Source: Planococcus halocryophilus (lineage in GTDB: Bacteria > Bacillota > Bacilli > Bacillales_A > Planococcaceae). From it: DNA of 64,000 nucleotides. Location of the stretch: the NCBI RefSeq assembly GCF_001687585.2, contig NZ_CP016537.2, positions 344,001 through 408,000 of the forward strand, read 5' to 3'. The notes under the pieces were generated by a model. The model saw only the letters and a program-made list of their open reading frames with translations. It searched no databases and had not been told where the DNA came from. The stretch's first letter is position 1; the number at the start of each line of letters is the position of its first letter. Of the stretch, positions 35,045 to 42,988 are shown piece after piece. The translations under genes and the position numbers were made by a program.

Positions 35045-35899
35045 ATGGATCCGTACGGAGACAGAAAGTTAACAAGTCCGTTACGCAAAAAAGCGGTACA
35101 ACTAGAGGAGCCTGCGGAAAAGGTTTCGGAAAACATGCCCGAAACTCCTATTAATGAACCGGAACCACCGGTGGAAGAATCAGAGGTGCAAGTTGAAACT
35201 TTAGTTGACCATTTGGGAGAACTACGAAAACAGCTTATTAAAAGCGCAATAGTATTTTTGTTTTTCCTAGTAGTGGTTTTTTCGACTTTGAATTTTTGGT
35301 TTCCTTTTATTGTGAAAGGGAATAATTTGGTGATTTTAGGGCCTCTAGAAGTGATTAAATTTTATACTTCTATATCGGCAACGTTAGCTTTAGGGTTATC
35401 TCTACCATTTCTGATTCATTTTATTTGGAAATTTGTGAAACCGGGTCTTGAAGAAAGAGAAGCGCGTTTTCTCGGCTTGTACTCGCCCGTGATGTTTTTG
35501 TTGTTTATTTTGGGAATCGCTTTTGGGTATTTTATTGTTAATCCGTTAAGCTTTCAATTTTTAATTGGCATGGGGATGGCGAATTTTGATGTGATGATTT
35601 CAGCAAATGAATACATTCATTTTCTTATCATGACAACAGTTCCGCTCGGACTGTTATTCGAAATGCCAATTATAGCCTTGTTTTTATCATCAATTGGCGT
35701 TTTAACTTCTGTGTCGATGAAAAAGGTGAGAAAGTGGTCCTATCTTGCGCTAGCTGTTGTGTCGGCATTGATAACCCCGCCGGATTTTTTGAGTCAGTTG
35801 CTTGTGTTGATTCCGATGGCGGGACTTTATGAAGCCAGTATTTTCATCATCAAGAAAACAGAGCAACGAAAAGAGGCAATCGAAGATACCGTAGTATAA
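35045..35899 (+). CDS. tatC: Sec-independent translocase TatC with N-terminal extension
   Basis: A 284-residue TatC with six TM helices. The core starts near residue 57 with VDHLGELRKQLIKSAI; FKPGLEERE-like loop (KFVKPGLEEREARF), FGYFIVNPLSFQFL, and VSALITPPDFLSQLLVLIPM near the end are family motifs. An N-terminal extension of about 55 residues, rich in Pro and Glu (PETPINEPEPPVEESE), is absent from typical 245-residue TatC and should be cytoplasmic. It binds the twin-arginine signal. GAAGGTGG is the ribosome site. Confidence 0.93.
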   Translation: MDPYGDRKLTSPLRKKAVQLEEPAEKVSENMPETPINEPEPPVEESEVQVETLVDHLGELRKQLIKSAIVFLFFLVVVFSTLNFWFPFIVKGNNLVILGPLEVIKFYTSISATLALGLSLPFLIHFIWKFVKPGLEEREARFLGLYSPVMFLLFILGIAFGYFIVNPLSFQFLIGMGMANFDVMISANEYIHFLIMTTVPLGLLFEMPIIALFLSSIGVLTSVSMKKVRKWSYLALAVVSALITPPDFLSQLLVLIPMAGLYEASIFIIKKTEQRKEAIEDTVV

Positions 35900-35906
35900 A
35901 GAACAA

Positions 35907-35935
35907 AAGAAGCTGCAAATTTGCGGCTTCTTTTT
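35907..35935 (+). terminator. Terminator of the Tat operon
   Basis: AAGAAGCTGCAAA pairs with TTTGCGGCTTCTTT around 35907-35935, one mismatch, then T-rich. Confidence 0.8.
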
Positions 35936-36058
35936 AGTTGAAAGAAGATTCTGATATTTAATAGCAATTACACTATAACTGCTATACACTAAAAGAGCAG
36001 GTGATCGTCAGAAAATCCGTAAGTGGAAAGTGTAAATCCATTATGAGGAGGATGCGAC

Positions 36059-36532
36059 ATGACAGTAGAAATTAAAGAAATCCAAGACTTGAAGAAGCTG
36101 AACGTTTCAAAACTAGTAGAAGAAAGTGAAGCCGAAGGGTATCGTTTTTTAAGAAGGCTTGTAGACCAGTATGAAGATGGTAGCAATACCTTTAATAAGC
36201 CGGCGGAAGTATTATACGGAGTATGGGATCATCATGACCATTTGGTAGCAATCGGTGGATTAAATCGTGACCCTTACTCGAGTAAAGATGGTGTAGGGAG
36301 ACTTCGGAGATTTTATATTTCTGCAAATGCTCGCAGACAAGGCATCGGCACAAAGTTATTACAAAAAATTGTTGAAGATGCGAAAGGTCATTTCCATGAA
36401 CTCGTCGTCCGAACAGATTCTTCAGCAGCCGATGCTTTTTATAGAGCAAATGGCTTTTCGGGAGATCTTGGATTACCAGAAGCTACTCATGGCATCGTTT
36501 TAGAACAGGAACAACGAAAAAAGGCAGAGTAA
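36059..36532 (+). CDS. GNAT N-acetyltransferase
   Basis: A 157-residue GCN5-related acetyltransferase. LRRFYISANARRQGIGTKLLQKIVEDAK (about residues 82-108) is motif A with the RRxGxG/A pyrophosphate loop for acetyl-CoA; AADAFYRANGF near 129-139 is motif B. Substrate unknown. GGAGGATGC precedes the ATG. Monocistronic with a perfect palindromic terminator. Confidence 0.88.
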   Translation: MTVEIKEIQDLKKLNVSKLVEESEAEGYRFLRRLVDQYEDGSNTFNKPAEVLYGVWDHHDHLVAIGGLNRDPYSSKDGVGRLRRFYISANARRQGIGTKLLQKIVEDAKGHFHELVVRTDSSAADAFYRANGFSGDLGLPEATHGIVLEQEQRKKAE

Positions 36533-36544
36533 CACCTTCAGAAT

Positions 36545-36570
36545 AACGGCTTGCAGCTGCAAGCCGTTTT
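36545..36570 (+). terminator. Rho-independent terminator
   Basis: AACGGCTTGCAGCTGCAAGC (start of a perfect 24-base palindrome, 36545-36568) followed by TT. Confidence 0.85.
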
Positions 36571-36670
36571 GTTATGTCTAGAATTATTTAGAGAAGCCGG
36601 TACGGTTTGGTGAAATGTGTGGTAACGTAAAAAGAGCTGATTAATTTGAAAGCATGATAGGAGCGATTGC

Positions 36671-37084
36671 ATGGAAATGTCAAATTGGAAAGGCGCTGCA
36701 GGTGTCTGCGTCAATCAAGAAAACGAAGTGCTATTAGTCTTGCAGGGAGTTCCTGGAGAAGAAAAAAAGTGGACAGTACCGGCAGGTGGAGTTGAAGAAG
36801 GAGAGACGGTTGAACAGTGTTGTGTTCGAGAATTTTTCGAAGAAACTGGATTGACGGTACGAGTTGTGGAAACGTTAAACACCCGCGCAGGAGAATACGA
36901 AGATTCGAAAGTGTCTTTTGAAGTCGTTTATTTTAAAGTAGAAGTGACCGGTGGAGAAATTGTTCTTCATGAAGAAGATGAGTGGATTGCTGATGTGGTG
37001 TGGAAACCCGTTTCTGAAATTCGTGAGTTGGAAATGGCTTATCCAGACGATGCTGAGCTAATTGAATCTTTAGTAATTCAGTGA
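36671..37084 (+). CDS. NUDIX hydrolase
   Basis: A 137-residue Nudix protein. The Nudix box is intact: GGVEEGETVEQCCVREFFEE then TGL (about residues 39-61), matching GX5EX7REUXEEXGU. The early segment GAAGVCVNQENEVLLVLQ is the family's first strand. It hydrolyses a nucleoside diphosphate linked to X; the substrate cannot be predicted. TAGGAG lies 7 bases before the ATG. Confidence 0.9.
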   Translation: MEMSNWKGAAGVCVNQENEVLLVLQGVPGEEKKWTVPAGGVEEGETVEQCCVREFFEETGLTVRVVETLNTRAGEYEDSKVSFEVVYFKVEVTGGEIVLHEEDEWIADVVWKPVSEIRELEMAYPDDAELIESLVIQ

Positions 37085-37162
37085 TTAGATTTTTTAGGTC
37101 GTGATTACAAATAGAGAGAACGGGTAATTACGGTATAACAACAATCCATGGAGGTGTTTTGG

Positions 37163-37330
37163 ATGAAGAAAAATCGTGAAAACAAAGAAGGCGAAAGACT
37201 GATTCCAGAAGTTGAACCACGGCGCAATATGCCCCCTGAAAAAGATATGGACCCGATGCCTGACAGAGATTTAGAGTATAAAGAAAACTCGAATGAAAAA
37301 TACAGAGACAATACGCACGAGAAAGAGTAG
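37163..37330 (+). CDS. Small hydrophilic hypothetical protein
   Basis: A 55-residue, highly charged protein (Lys, Glu, Asp, Asn, Pro) without hydrophobic segments, probably disordered. GGAGGTG at 37150-37156 is 6 bases before ATG 37163, which makes translation credible and rules out the longer frame starting within that site. A hairpin follows. No family recognised. Confidence 0.55.
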   Translation: MKKNRENKEGERLIPEVEPRRNMPPEKDMDPMPDRDLEYKENSNEKYRDNTHEKE

Positions 37331-37356
37331 GCAAGCCGGTTGTTGGCTTGCCTTTT
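37330..37356 (+). terminator. Rho-independent terminator
   Basis: GGCAAGCC (37330-37337) and GGCTTGCC (37345-37352) then T4. Confidence 0.8.
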
Positions 37357-37389
37357 ACATCGCAACAATTGCTGAAAGGGGATAGTTAC

Positions 37390-38331
37390 ATGCCAAGATA
37401 TGCTTTCAACCATGCAATCTGGCACGAAGAAGAAGGTGTTGAAGAGAAAAACTTCCGCAAATACCTTCCAGAAAGTGAAAAAATGCAGAATTGGATCGAT
37501 AAATCGAAAAATCCAGCGGTCAACATTCTTCATACACATACCGTTGCCCGTGGAAATGAGTCGTTGTGGGGATCACTAATATATAAACAAAGTGCAACGT
37601 CAAAAGGTTCTCGTGAAGTCTTTCACTTCTATTTGTCTAAAGAAGTTTTTGTCACTAGTAAAATTGACTTTGAACAAGAATCAGATTTAGATAAAGGTGA
37701 AATTTTAAAACAAATGGAAAGTGCAGCATCTTCAGTAGAAATCATGATGATTATTCTTGGTGAAATGGTTGCATCCATTTTGCATAAAATAGATCGGTTT
37801 GAAGAACGTCTTCATGACTTGTTATGGGCGATTAAAGAACAGAACAATAAAAAGACATTGGGAGAAATCGAAAATATTCGTCATGAAATTTTATTGTGGA
37901 AGCATCTAATTATGGGGTTTCAAGAAATTAAAATGGCCATCGAAGAAACCTTTGGGAAAGACGTTACAGAACAAATAGAATACCGACGAACGGCTACCCG
38001 TATTGAGCGCTGTGTAATGCTTGTAAATTCCTACGAAGATGAAGTGAATAATATGGTCGATATCGAAAATGTAGTCGCCAATTATCGAGGCAATGAAATC
38101 ATGAAAACCTTAACGGTCCTAACTACTTTGTTTACGCCGGTTATGGCTTGGGGAGCTTTATGGGGGATGAATTTTGAAAACATGCCTGAGTTAAAATGGA
38201 AGTTCGGATATCTCGGATCGGTGTTAATCATATTAGGGTCGACATTTATTCTTTACTTATACCTTAAGCAAAAAGGGTGGATGGGGGATATTTTGCAGTC
38301 GATTGGGAAAAACGCATCTAGGAAAAAATAA
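37390..38331 (+). CDS. CorA-family magnesium transporter
   Basis: A 313-residue CorA-type divalent cation channel. The signature GMN (LWGMNFENMPEL) lies near residues 270-280 between the two C-terminal TM helices (LTTLFTPVMAWGAL and YLGSVLIILGSTFILYLYL), after a long cytoplasmic helical funnel. The N-terminus is shorter and more divergent than E. coli CorA, closer to the YfjQ group of Bacillus. GAAAGGGG precedes ATG 37390; the frame is open upstream to 37348 but that is the terminator. Magnesium import is the default expectation. Confidence 0.9.
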   Translation: MPRYAFNHAIWHEEEGVEEKNFRKYLPESEKMQNWIDKSKNPAVNILHTHTVARGNESLWGSLIYKQSATSKGSREVFHFYLSKEVFVTSKIDFEQESDLDKGEILKQMESAASSVEIMMIILGEMVASILHKIDRFEERLHDLLWAIKEQNNKKTLGEIENIRHEILLWKHLIMGFQEIKMAIEETFGKDVTEQIEYRRTATRIERCVMLVNSYEDEVNNMVDIENVVANYRGNEIMKTLTVLTTLFTPVMAWGALWGMNFENMPELKWKFGYLGSVLIILGSTFILYLYLKQKGWMGDILQSIGKNASRKK

Positions 38332-38365
38332 GACGAAAGCAGGACCTCGTGGATCCCTTTTCGTC

Positions 38366-38677
38366 TTATCGTGCTTTATCGTTCTCAAGTTCTTGCAATA
38401 GTTCAGTATAAGGATGTAAATCTTGGTCTCCGTGCTTTTCAATATAATCGGTGATTAATTCTTTCAAATCTCTTCGCTGTCTTTCGACTGCCACAAGTTT
38501 CTCTTTCATGGACTGTCGTTTCCAGAGTTCAGCGTCTTGAACATCTTCCATTTTTTCGAGCATGTCAATTTCAGCAAGCAGTACTAAAGCTTCGGTTTTT
38601 TTAGCTTCGTACTTTTTTAATGCTTTTTCTACTCTTCGGGTATCGTTGTCAAAAGTCAATTTAGAGTACATAGACAT
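38366..38677 (-). CDS. Coiled-coil hypothetical protein
   Basis: A 103-residue, charged and almost fully helical protein: EKALKKYEAKKTEALVLLAEIDMLEKM and MKEKLVAVERQRRDLKELITDYIEKH predict coiled coils. No signal or TM. GGGGAATCAG on the minus strand serves as ribosome site. I do not recognise a family. It converges on corA, with about 34 bases between the stops. Confidence 0.6.
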   Translation of the reverse strand: MSMYSKLTFDNDTRRVEKALKKYEAKKTEALVLLAEIDMLEKMEDVQDAELWKRQSMKEKLVAVERQRRDLKELITDYIEKHGDQDLHPYTELLQELENDKAR

Positions 38678-38790
38678 TATCTGATTCCCCTTTCAACTAA
38701 ATGGTTCTTAATTTATTATTACCCCGATTTCAAAAAGCTTAGACTTCTTTTTAAGACAAGCTTATATAAAAAGAATATTCCGTCAATGTA

Positions 38791-38819
38791 TTGACGCAGT
38801 TTAGTTGGAATTGTATGAT
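38791..38819 (+). promoter_or_regulatory. Sigma-A promoter of the ABC-F leader
   Basis: -35 TTGACG (38791-38796), 17-base spacer, -10 TATGAT (38814-38819). It precedes the small ORF at 38849 by 29 bases. Confidence 0.75.
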
Positions 38820-38848
38820 ATAGAGACTATATAAAGGGGGTGGGTAAG

Positions 38849-38986
38849 ATGAATCAAACTGGTAAGCGCATGACAGAGTGTCAAGAATATCTCTACATTC
38901 TTCATGGCGTTACTTTCACTGGAGTAGCTGGACGGGAAGAGTCTGTCCTTTTTCAGCCAATAAAATTGAGTGAAGATTACCAGTAA
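38849..38986 (+). CDS. Small ORF in the leader of the ABC-F gene
   Basis: A 45-residue open frame starting MNQTGKRMTECQEYLYILHG and ending KLSEDYQ, with AAAGGGGGTGGG upstream and a strong promoter and a terminator on either side. No TM or signal. It either encodes a small independent protein or acts as the leader of a ribosome-sensing attenuator for the ABC-F gene 95 bases downstream. The length is long for a leader peptide, which keeps both options open. Confidence 0.5.
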   Translation: MNQTGKRMTECQEYLYILHGVTFTGVAGREESVLFQPIKLSEDYQ

Positions 38987-39016
38987 GAGACGTCTGCCTA
39001 CAATCGGATTTTGACA

Positions 39017-39045
39017 AAGGCATGCCTCTTGGCGTGCCTTTTTTT
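39017..39045 (+). terminator. Terminator/attenuator before the ABC-F gene
   Basis: AAGGCATGCC (39017-39026) pairs with GGCGTGCCTT (39031-39040, one G-U pair) across TCTT, then T5-7. It lies between the small ORF and the ABC-F start. Confidence 0.85.
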
Positions 39046-39080
39046 GTATGCTTGTCTCTTCATTAGAAAGGAAGAGAAAA

Positions 39081-40712
39081 ATGATTATTAGCCAGTTTCA
39101 ACAATTAATGTGCCATTTTGCAACGCAAAAGATATTCAATCATATAAAAGGCGAGGTCATGGAAGGTCAGCGTATCGGCCTTGTCGGAAGAAACGGAGAA
39201 GGAAAGTCAACGTTATTAAATGTACTCGCAGGAACTTTACAGCCTACTGAAGGAGTGGTGACGTGGAAAAAAGGCAGTAAAATCGGTCTGTTAGAGCAAT
39301 CACCGGATGAACAGGAAACGCAGACAGTAGAACAATTATTAAAAGCTGTTTTTTCAGAGTTAAACGCTTTGCAGCAGCAGTTAACGAAGATGGAAAAGCA
39401 GATGGAAAATGTCGATCCTGAAGAAATGGAGCATCTGCTCCTCCGCTACGGAGCGATGCAAGATGATTTCATCCAACGTGGTGGCTATGATATCGATATG
39501 AGAATTGACCAAGTGTTAAATGGGCTAAAGATTAAGTCGTTAAAACTTGAACAATGGGGACATTTGAGTGGTGGAGAAAAAACAAAAGTGGGATTAGCGA
39601 AATTACTCCTACAAAAACCAGATTTGCTGCTGTTAGACGAACCGACAAATCATTTGGATTTAGATGCGATTGAATGGCTTGGTTCATTTATTAGTCATTA
39701 CAAAGGTACAATCGTCTTGGTTTCTCATGATCGCTATTTTCTAGATGAAACCGTTACACATATTTGGGAACTAGACCAAGGTGAGCTAATTCAATACGCT
39801 GGAAATTATTCAAGTTATGTAAAGGAGCGGGAAGCTCGCTTGTTAATTGAATTCCAGCAATACCAAGACCAGCAAAAGAAAATTCAAAAGATGAAAGAAA
39901 CCATTAAACGATTGAAAGAATGGGCAAATCGAGCGAATCCGCCCAATGCTGGCATGCACCGTCAAGCAAAAAGTATGGAAAAAGCGTTGCACCGCATTGA
40001 AGTTCTTGACCGACCAGTCTTATCGAAAAAACAAATGGCTTTAAACTTGAAAATAGATGGACGCAGCGGCAAAGATGTTGTTTACCTCGATGGGATTTGG
40101 AAAGAGTTCGGGGAGCGTATGTTATTTCAAGACATTTCAATGCATATTCGTTACGGTGAACGCGTGGCGATTGTTGGGTCAAATGGGACAGGGAAAACAA
40201 CTTTGCTTAATATGATGGTTGGAAAAGAGTCGGTTGATGCTGGAGATGTGAAGCTTGGAAGTGGTTTATCGATTGGTTACTTGTCTCAACATACATTGGA
40301 GATGAATAATGACAGAACCATTATCGAAGAATTTCGACAAGCGATCGCTGTTTCGGAATACGATGCGCGGCCCATGCTTGCTCAATTTTTATTCTTCGGC
40401 AATATGGTATTTCAACCTGTACGACAACTTAGTGGCGGGGAGCGTATGAGGTTGCGACTCGCTCAACTCATGCATCAACATCATAATTTGCTAATTTTAG
40501 ATGAACCGACCAATCATTTAGATTTAGAAGCAAAAGAAGTTATGGAAGAGGCGTTAAGTGAATTTCCAGGAACGATTATTGCGGTTTCACATGATCGTTA
40601 TTTTTTAGATAAGTTATTTCCAGTCACTTATTGGCTCAAAAATGAAACAATCGAACGGTTTGATGGAGGCTATTCAATTGCTCGAGAAAAATTGGAAGTC
40701 TCTATAAAATAA
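39081..40712 (+). CDS. ABC-F family ATPase (ribosome-acting type)
   Basis: A 543-residue soluble protein with two ABC ATPase domains and no TM. First domain: Walker A GRNGEGKST (about residues 38-46), signature LSGGEKTKVGLAKLL, Walker B LLLLDEPTNHLD; second: GSNGTGKTT, LSGGERMRLRLAQLM, LLILDEPTNHLD. The linker (about residues 255-320, IKRLKEWANRANPPN, HRQAKSMEKALHRIEV) is the P-site tRNA interaction motif region, and its length places it in the antibiotic-resistance-like group (VmlR, ExpZ size). The start is ATG 39081 with GAAAGGAAGAG upstream. Promoter, leader ORF and terminator upstream suggest attenuation control. Confidence 0.88.
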   Translation: MIISQFQQLMCHFATQKIFNHIKGEVMEGQRIGLVGRNGEGKSTLLNVLAGTLQPTEGVVTWKKGSKIGLLEQSPDEQETQTVEQLLKAVFSELNALQQQLTKMEKQMENVDPEEMEHLLLRYGAMQDDFIQRGGYDIDMRIDQVLNGLKIKSLKLEQWGHLSGGEKTKVGLAKLLLQKPDLLLLDEPTNHLDLDAIEWLGSFISHYKGTIVLVSHDRYFLDETVTHIWELDQGELIQYAGNYSSYVKEREARLLIEFQQYQDQQKKIQKMKETIKRLKEWANRANPPNAGMHRQAKSMEKALHRIEVLDRPVLSKKQMALNLKIDGRSGKDVVYLDGIWKEFGERMLFQDISMHIRYGERVAIVGSNGTGKTTLLNMMVGKESVDAGDVKLGSGLSIGYLSQHTLEMNNDRTIIEEFRQAIAVSEYDARPMLAQFLFFGNMVFQPVRQLSGGERMRLRLAQLMHQHHNLLILDEPTNHLDLEAKEVMEEALSEFPGTIIAVSHDRYFLDKLFPVTYWLKNETIERFDGGYSIAREKLEVSIK

Positions 40713-40799
40713 ATTTAATAAGGACGACGAATCTTTGCAAAGCTATGGCATAATAGAGAAACATAAATTTGTGAAAATTAAGAAATAAGGTGGAAGAAA

Positions 40800-41561
40800 A
40801 TGCCGGCTATCGGGAAAATCCCAGAAAATATACACGTATTAAATGCCCTTGATGTTATTGGGGAAACGATCATTATTGCGGATAGTTCCTATATCATTAG
40901 ATGGATGAATTCTGAAGCATGTCGATTACTAAACCAAGTAGCTCCGATGTATGGTTTGTCAGATTGTAGAGAGATGATTGGGGAGAGTATGGATGCTTTC
41001 CACAAAAATCCGCAGCATCAAAAAACGGTTATGAAAAAATTAACCGGAACCCACCGAACACGCATATCGATTCGCAACCAAGTGATGGCGGACATTGTGG
41101 TAACGCCGATTATGGGCGATAACGATGAACCAGAAGGATATATCGTGATGTTAATGGATGTCACCACACAAGCTGCAGAACAACAGCGCAATGAACAATT
41201 AATAAAGGAGTTATCAATTCCTATTTTAAATGTTTGGGACAAAACGATTGCGTTACCGTTAATCGGCGCGTTTGATAAAAGTCGCACAGATCACCTAATC
41301 GCTACGGTTTTAATGAGATGCGCTGAGGAAAAAATAGAGTTTGTGTTGATAGATTTAAGTGGTATTAAAGAATTTGAAGATCAAATTCGACATCAAATTC
41401 AAATGATGACCGAAACGTTAGATTTAATAGGAGCTACATGTATTCTAGTAGGCATCAGTCCGAAGCTAGCTATGTCTATTGTGCAGTTAGATAGTAATAC
41501 CCCGATTTTTAGTACAACCCATGAAGGGTTAAAGCACATTATCCATTTGCAAAACCAATAA
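40800..41561 (+). CDS. PAS-STAS protein, RsbR/stressosome-like
   Basis: A 253-residue two-domain sensor. Residues about 12-125 form a PAS domain (IIADSSYIIRWMNSEACRLL, MDAFHKNPQHQKTVM, GYIVMLMDVT), followed by a STAS domain (about 140-250) with PILNVWDKTIALPLIGAFD, LIDLSGIKEFED, where the Ser after Leu-Asp-Leu aligns with the RsbR phosphorylation site, and CILVGISPKLAMSIVQL. Such proteins join stressosomes with RsbS and RsbT to control sigma-B. The PAS has no visible Cys for a LOV photocycle. RsbS/RsbT are not nearby. AAGGTGGAAG precedes the ATG. Confidence 0.85.
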   Translation: MPAIGKIPENIHVLNALDVIGETIIIADSSYIIRWMNSEACRLLNQVAPMYGLSDCREMIGESMDAFHKNPQHQKTVMKKLTGTHRTRISIRNQVMADIVVTPIMGDNDEPEGYIVMLMDVTTQAAEQQRNEQLIKELSIPILNVWDKTIALPLIGAFDKSRTDHLIATVLMRCAEEKIEFVLIDLSGIKEFEDQIRHQIQMMTETLDLIGATCILVGISPKLAMSIVQLDSNTPIFSTTHEGLKHIIHLQNQ

Positions 41562-41597
41562 AAAAAGCTTATCCAGTTTACTGGATAAGCTTTTTTT
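41561..41597 (+). terminator. Rho-independent terminator
   Basis: AAAAAAGCTTATCCAG (41561-41576) with CTGGATAAGCTTTTTT (41581-41596). Confidence 0.88.
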
Positions 41598-41658
41598 ATG
41601 AAATAGAATTGCGATGTTGGAAATTGAGTAGCTATCTATGTGCTTATTCTTAACTTAT

Positions 41659-41973
41659 TTAAGCAGGATCTATCCAAGTTTGCGACCAATTTTGGATTTC
41701 GTCCATAACCGGTTTCAAGGAATGTCCTTTTTCGGTTAAAGCATATTCAATTCGCACGGGTGTTTCGGGATAAACGGTTCGTGTGACCAAACCTTGCACT
41801 TCCAAATTTTTGAGACGTTCGGATAACAAACGACCACTAATGCCAATTACTTCTGTTAAATGGCTGAAACGTTGGGGACCAGATAGCAGTTGATAAATAA
41901 TGAGTCCAGTCCAACGCTGACTGAGTAGAGAAATTGCTGTTTCAAAACGGGGGCAAATGATGGAAGTGTCCAT
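41659..41973 (-). CDS. HxlR/DUF24-family redox-sensing repressor (CatR/YodB-like)
   Basis: A 104-residue winged-helix protein resembling B. subtilis CatR and YodB. The N-terminus MDTSIICPRFETAISLLSQRW has the single conserved Cys at residue 7; ISGRLLSERLKNLEVQGLVTR is the recognition region and YPETPVRIEYALTEKGHSL the wing. CatR-type proteins lose DNA binding when quinones or diamide modify that Cys. It is divergent from a CatE-like dioxygenase gene, the same pairing as in Bacillus. ATG 41973 is chosen over two earlier in-frame codons because AAAGGAG overlaps those. Confidence 0.88.
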   Translation of the reverse strand: MDTSIICPRFETAISLLSQRWTGLIIYQLLSGPQRFSHLTEVIGISGRLLSERLKNLEVQGLVTRTVYPETPVRIEYALTEKGHSLKPVMDEIQNWSQTWIDPA

Positions 41974-42036
41974 ACTCATCACTCCTTTTCTTTAATAATA
42001 GCATACAAAAGTAATGTTTTAAAAGAATTAGGTTAC

Positions 42037-42065
42037 TTGACAACGTAAAGTATACTAAATATAAT
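42037..42065 (+). promoter_or_regulatory. Consensus sigma-A promoter of catE
   Basis: Perfect TTGACA (42037-42042), 17-base spacer, perfect TATAAT (42060-42065). A promoter this strong needs repression to be off. Confidence 0.85.
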
Positions 42066-42084
42066 AAGTTACATAAAGTAACTT
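42066..42084. promoter_or_regulatory. Operator for the HxlR-type repressor
   Basis: AAGTTAC-ATAAA-GTAACTT, perfect 7-bp arms, immediately after the catE -10 and covering the expected start point. Confidence 0.6.
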
Positions 42085-42103
42085 AAAGGGAAGAGGGATA
42101 TAA

Positions 42104-42952
42104 ATGAATTTTCATAAAAAACCAGTTACTCACGTAGGAGAAGTGGGATTAAAAGTAGTGAATCTTCTAAAAATGAAAAAATTTTACGAAAACGTAATTG
42201 GGTTTGAAGTTATTTCAGAAGAAGAAGATAAAGTCAGTCTAGGTGTTGGCAGTGAAGTGTTGGTGGAACTTGAGGTGGTTGAAGGACTCACCCAAAAACA
42301 AGGGCGTTATGCAGGGCTGTATCATTTCGCGATATTATTGCCTTCGAGAGAATCTTTAGGAAAGATGCTAGTTCATCTTCACCAGCAAGGAATACAATTA
42401 GGCTCTGCAGATCACTTAGTTAGCGAAGCTTTGTATTTATCAGACCCAGAAGGCAATGGCATCGAAATTTATCAGGACCGGAAACCTGAACTATGGAACT
42501 GGAGTAACGATGAAGTTTCTATGGCGGTAGATCCAATTGATGCTCAAGGCTTAGTTGACGAAGCCCAAAAATCTTCAGAGCCTTGGAATGGTCTGCCAGC
42601 TGAAACCGTGATAGGTCATATTCACTTACATATGTCTAATTTAGACGAAGCTAAAGATTTCTATGTAAATGGACTTGGTCTAGCAGTCGTTTCGAGTTTA
42701 GGTGGACAAGCGATATTTTTAGCAGATCAAAAATACCATCATCATATTGGTATGAACGTTTGGAATGGTGTAGGGATTCCAGCTTTGCCTGAAAAAGAAG
42801 CAGGATTGCATTATTACACATTAGTTATGGAAAATGAAAATCGCAATAAAATCGCTAAAAATCTGCGTTCAATAGGAACGGAGATTGTCCATCGCGATGA
42901 TTATTGGGAAGTTAAAGACCCTTCAGGAAATTCCGTTCGTTTATGTGTTTAA
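42104..42952 (+). CDS. catE: VOC-family ring-cleavage dioxygenase (CatE-like)
   Basis: A 282-residue protein of two glyoxalase/bleomycin-type (VOC) repeats, the size and pattern of B. subtilis CatE catechol 2,3-dioxygenase. Repeat 1 begins HVGEVGLKVVNLLKMKKFYENVIGF and contains YLSDPEGNGIEIYQDR; repeat 2 begins GHIHLHMSNLDEAKDFYVNGLGL and contains VKDPSGNSVRLC. Putative iron ligands are the His in GHIHLHM, His in LHYYTLVM and a C-terminal Glu/Asp, as in the family. It would cleave catechols extradiol. Controlled by the divergent HxlR-type repressor (operator visible). Confidence 0.86.
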   Translation: MNFHKKPVTHVGEVGLKVVNLLKMKKFYENVIGFEVISEEEDKVSLGVGSEVLVELEVVEGLTQKQGRYAGLYHFAILLPSRESLGKMLVHLHQQGIQLGSADHLVSEALYLSDPEGNGIEIYQDRKPELWNWSNDEVSMAVDPIDAQGLVDEAQKSSEPWNGLPAETVIGHIHLHMSNLDEAKDFYVNGLGLAVVSSLGGQAIFLADQKYHHHIGMNVWNGVGIPALPEKEAGLHYYTLVMENENRNKIAKNLRSIGTEIVHRDDYWEVKDPSGNSVRLCV

Positions 42953-42956
42953 TAAT

Positions 42957-42988
42957 AAAAGCCGACTCAATTTACGAGTCGGCTTTTA
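42957..42988. terminator. Bidirectional terminator
   Basis: AAAAGCCGACTC (42957-42968) with GAGTCGGCTTTT (42976-42987), shared by catE (+) and the small minus-strand gene. Confidence 0.88.

Noticed and set aside
38740..39060. T-box riboswitch before the ABC-F gene
   Set aside because: No T-box sequence or specifier-loop pattern; a small ORF with ribosome site occupies the leader.
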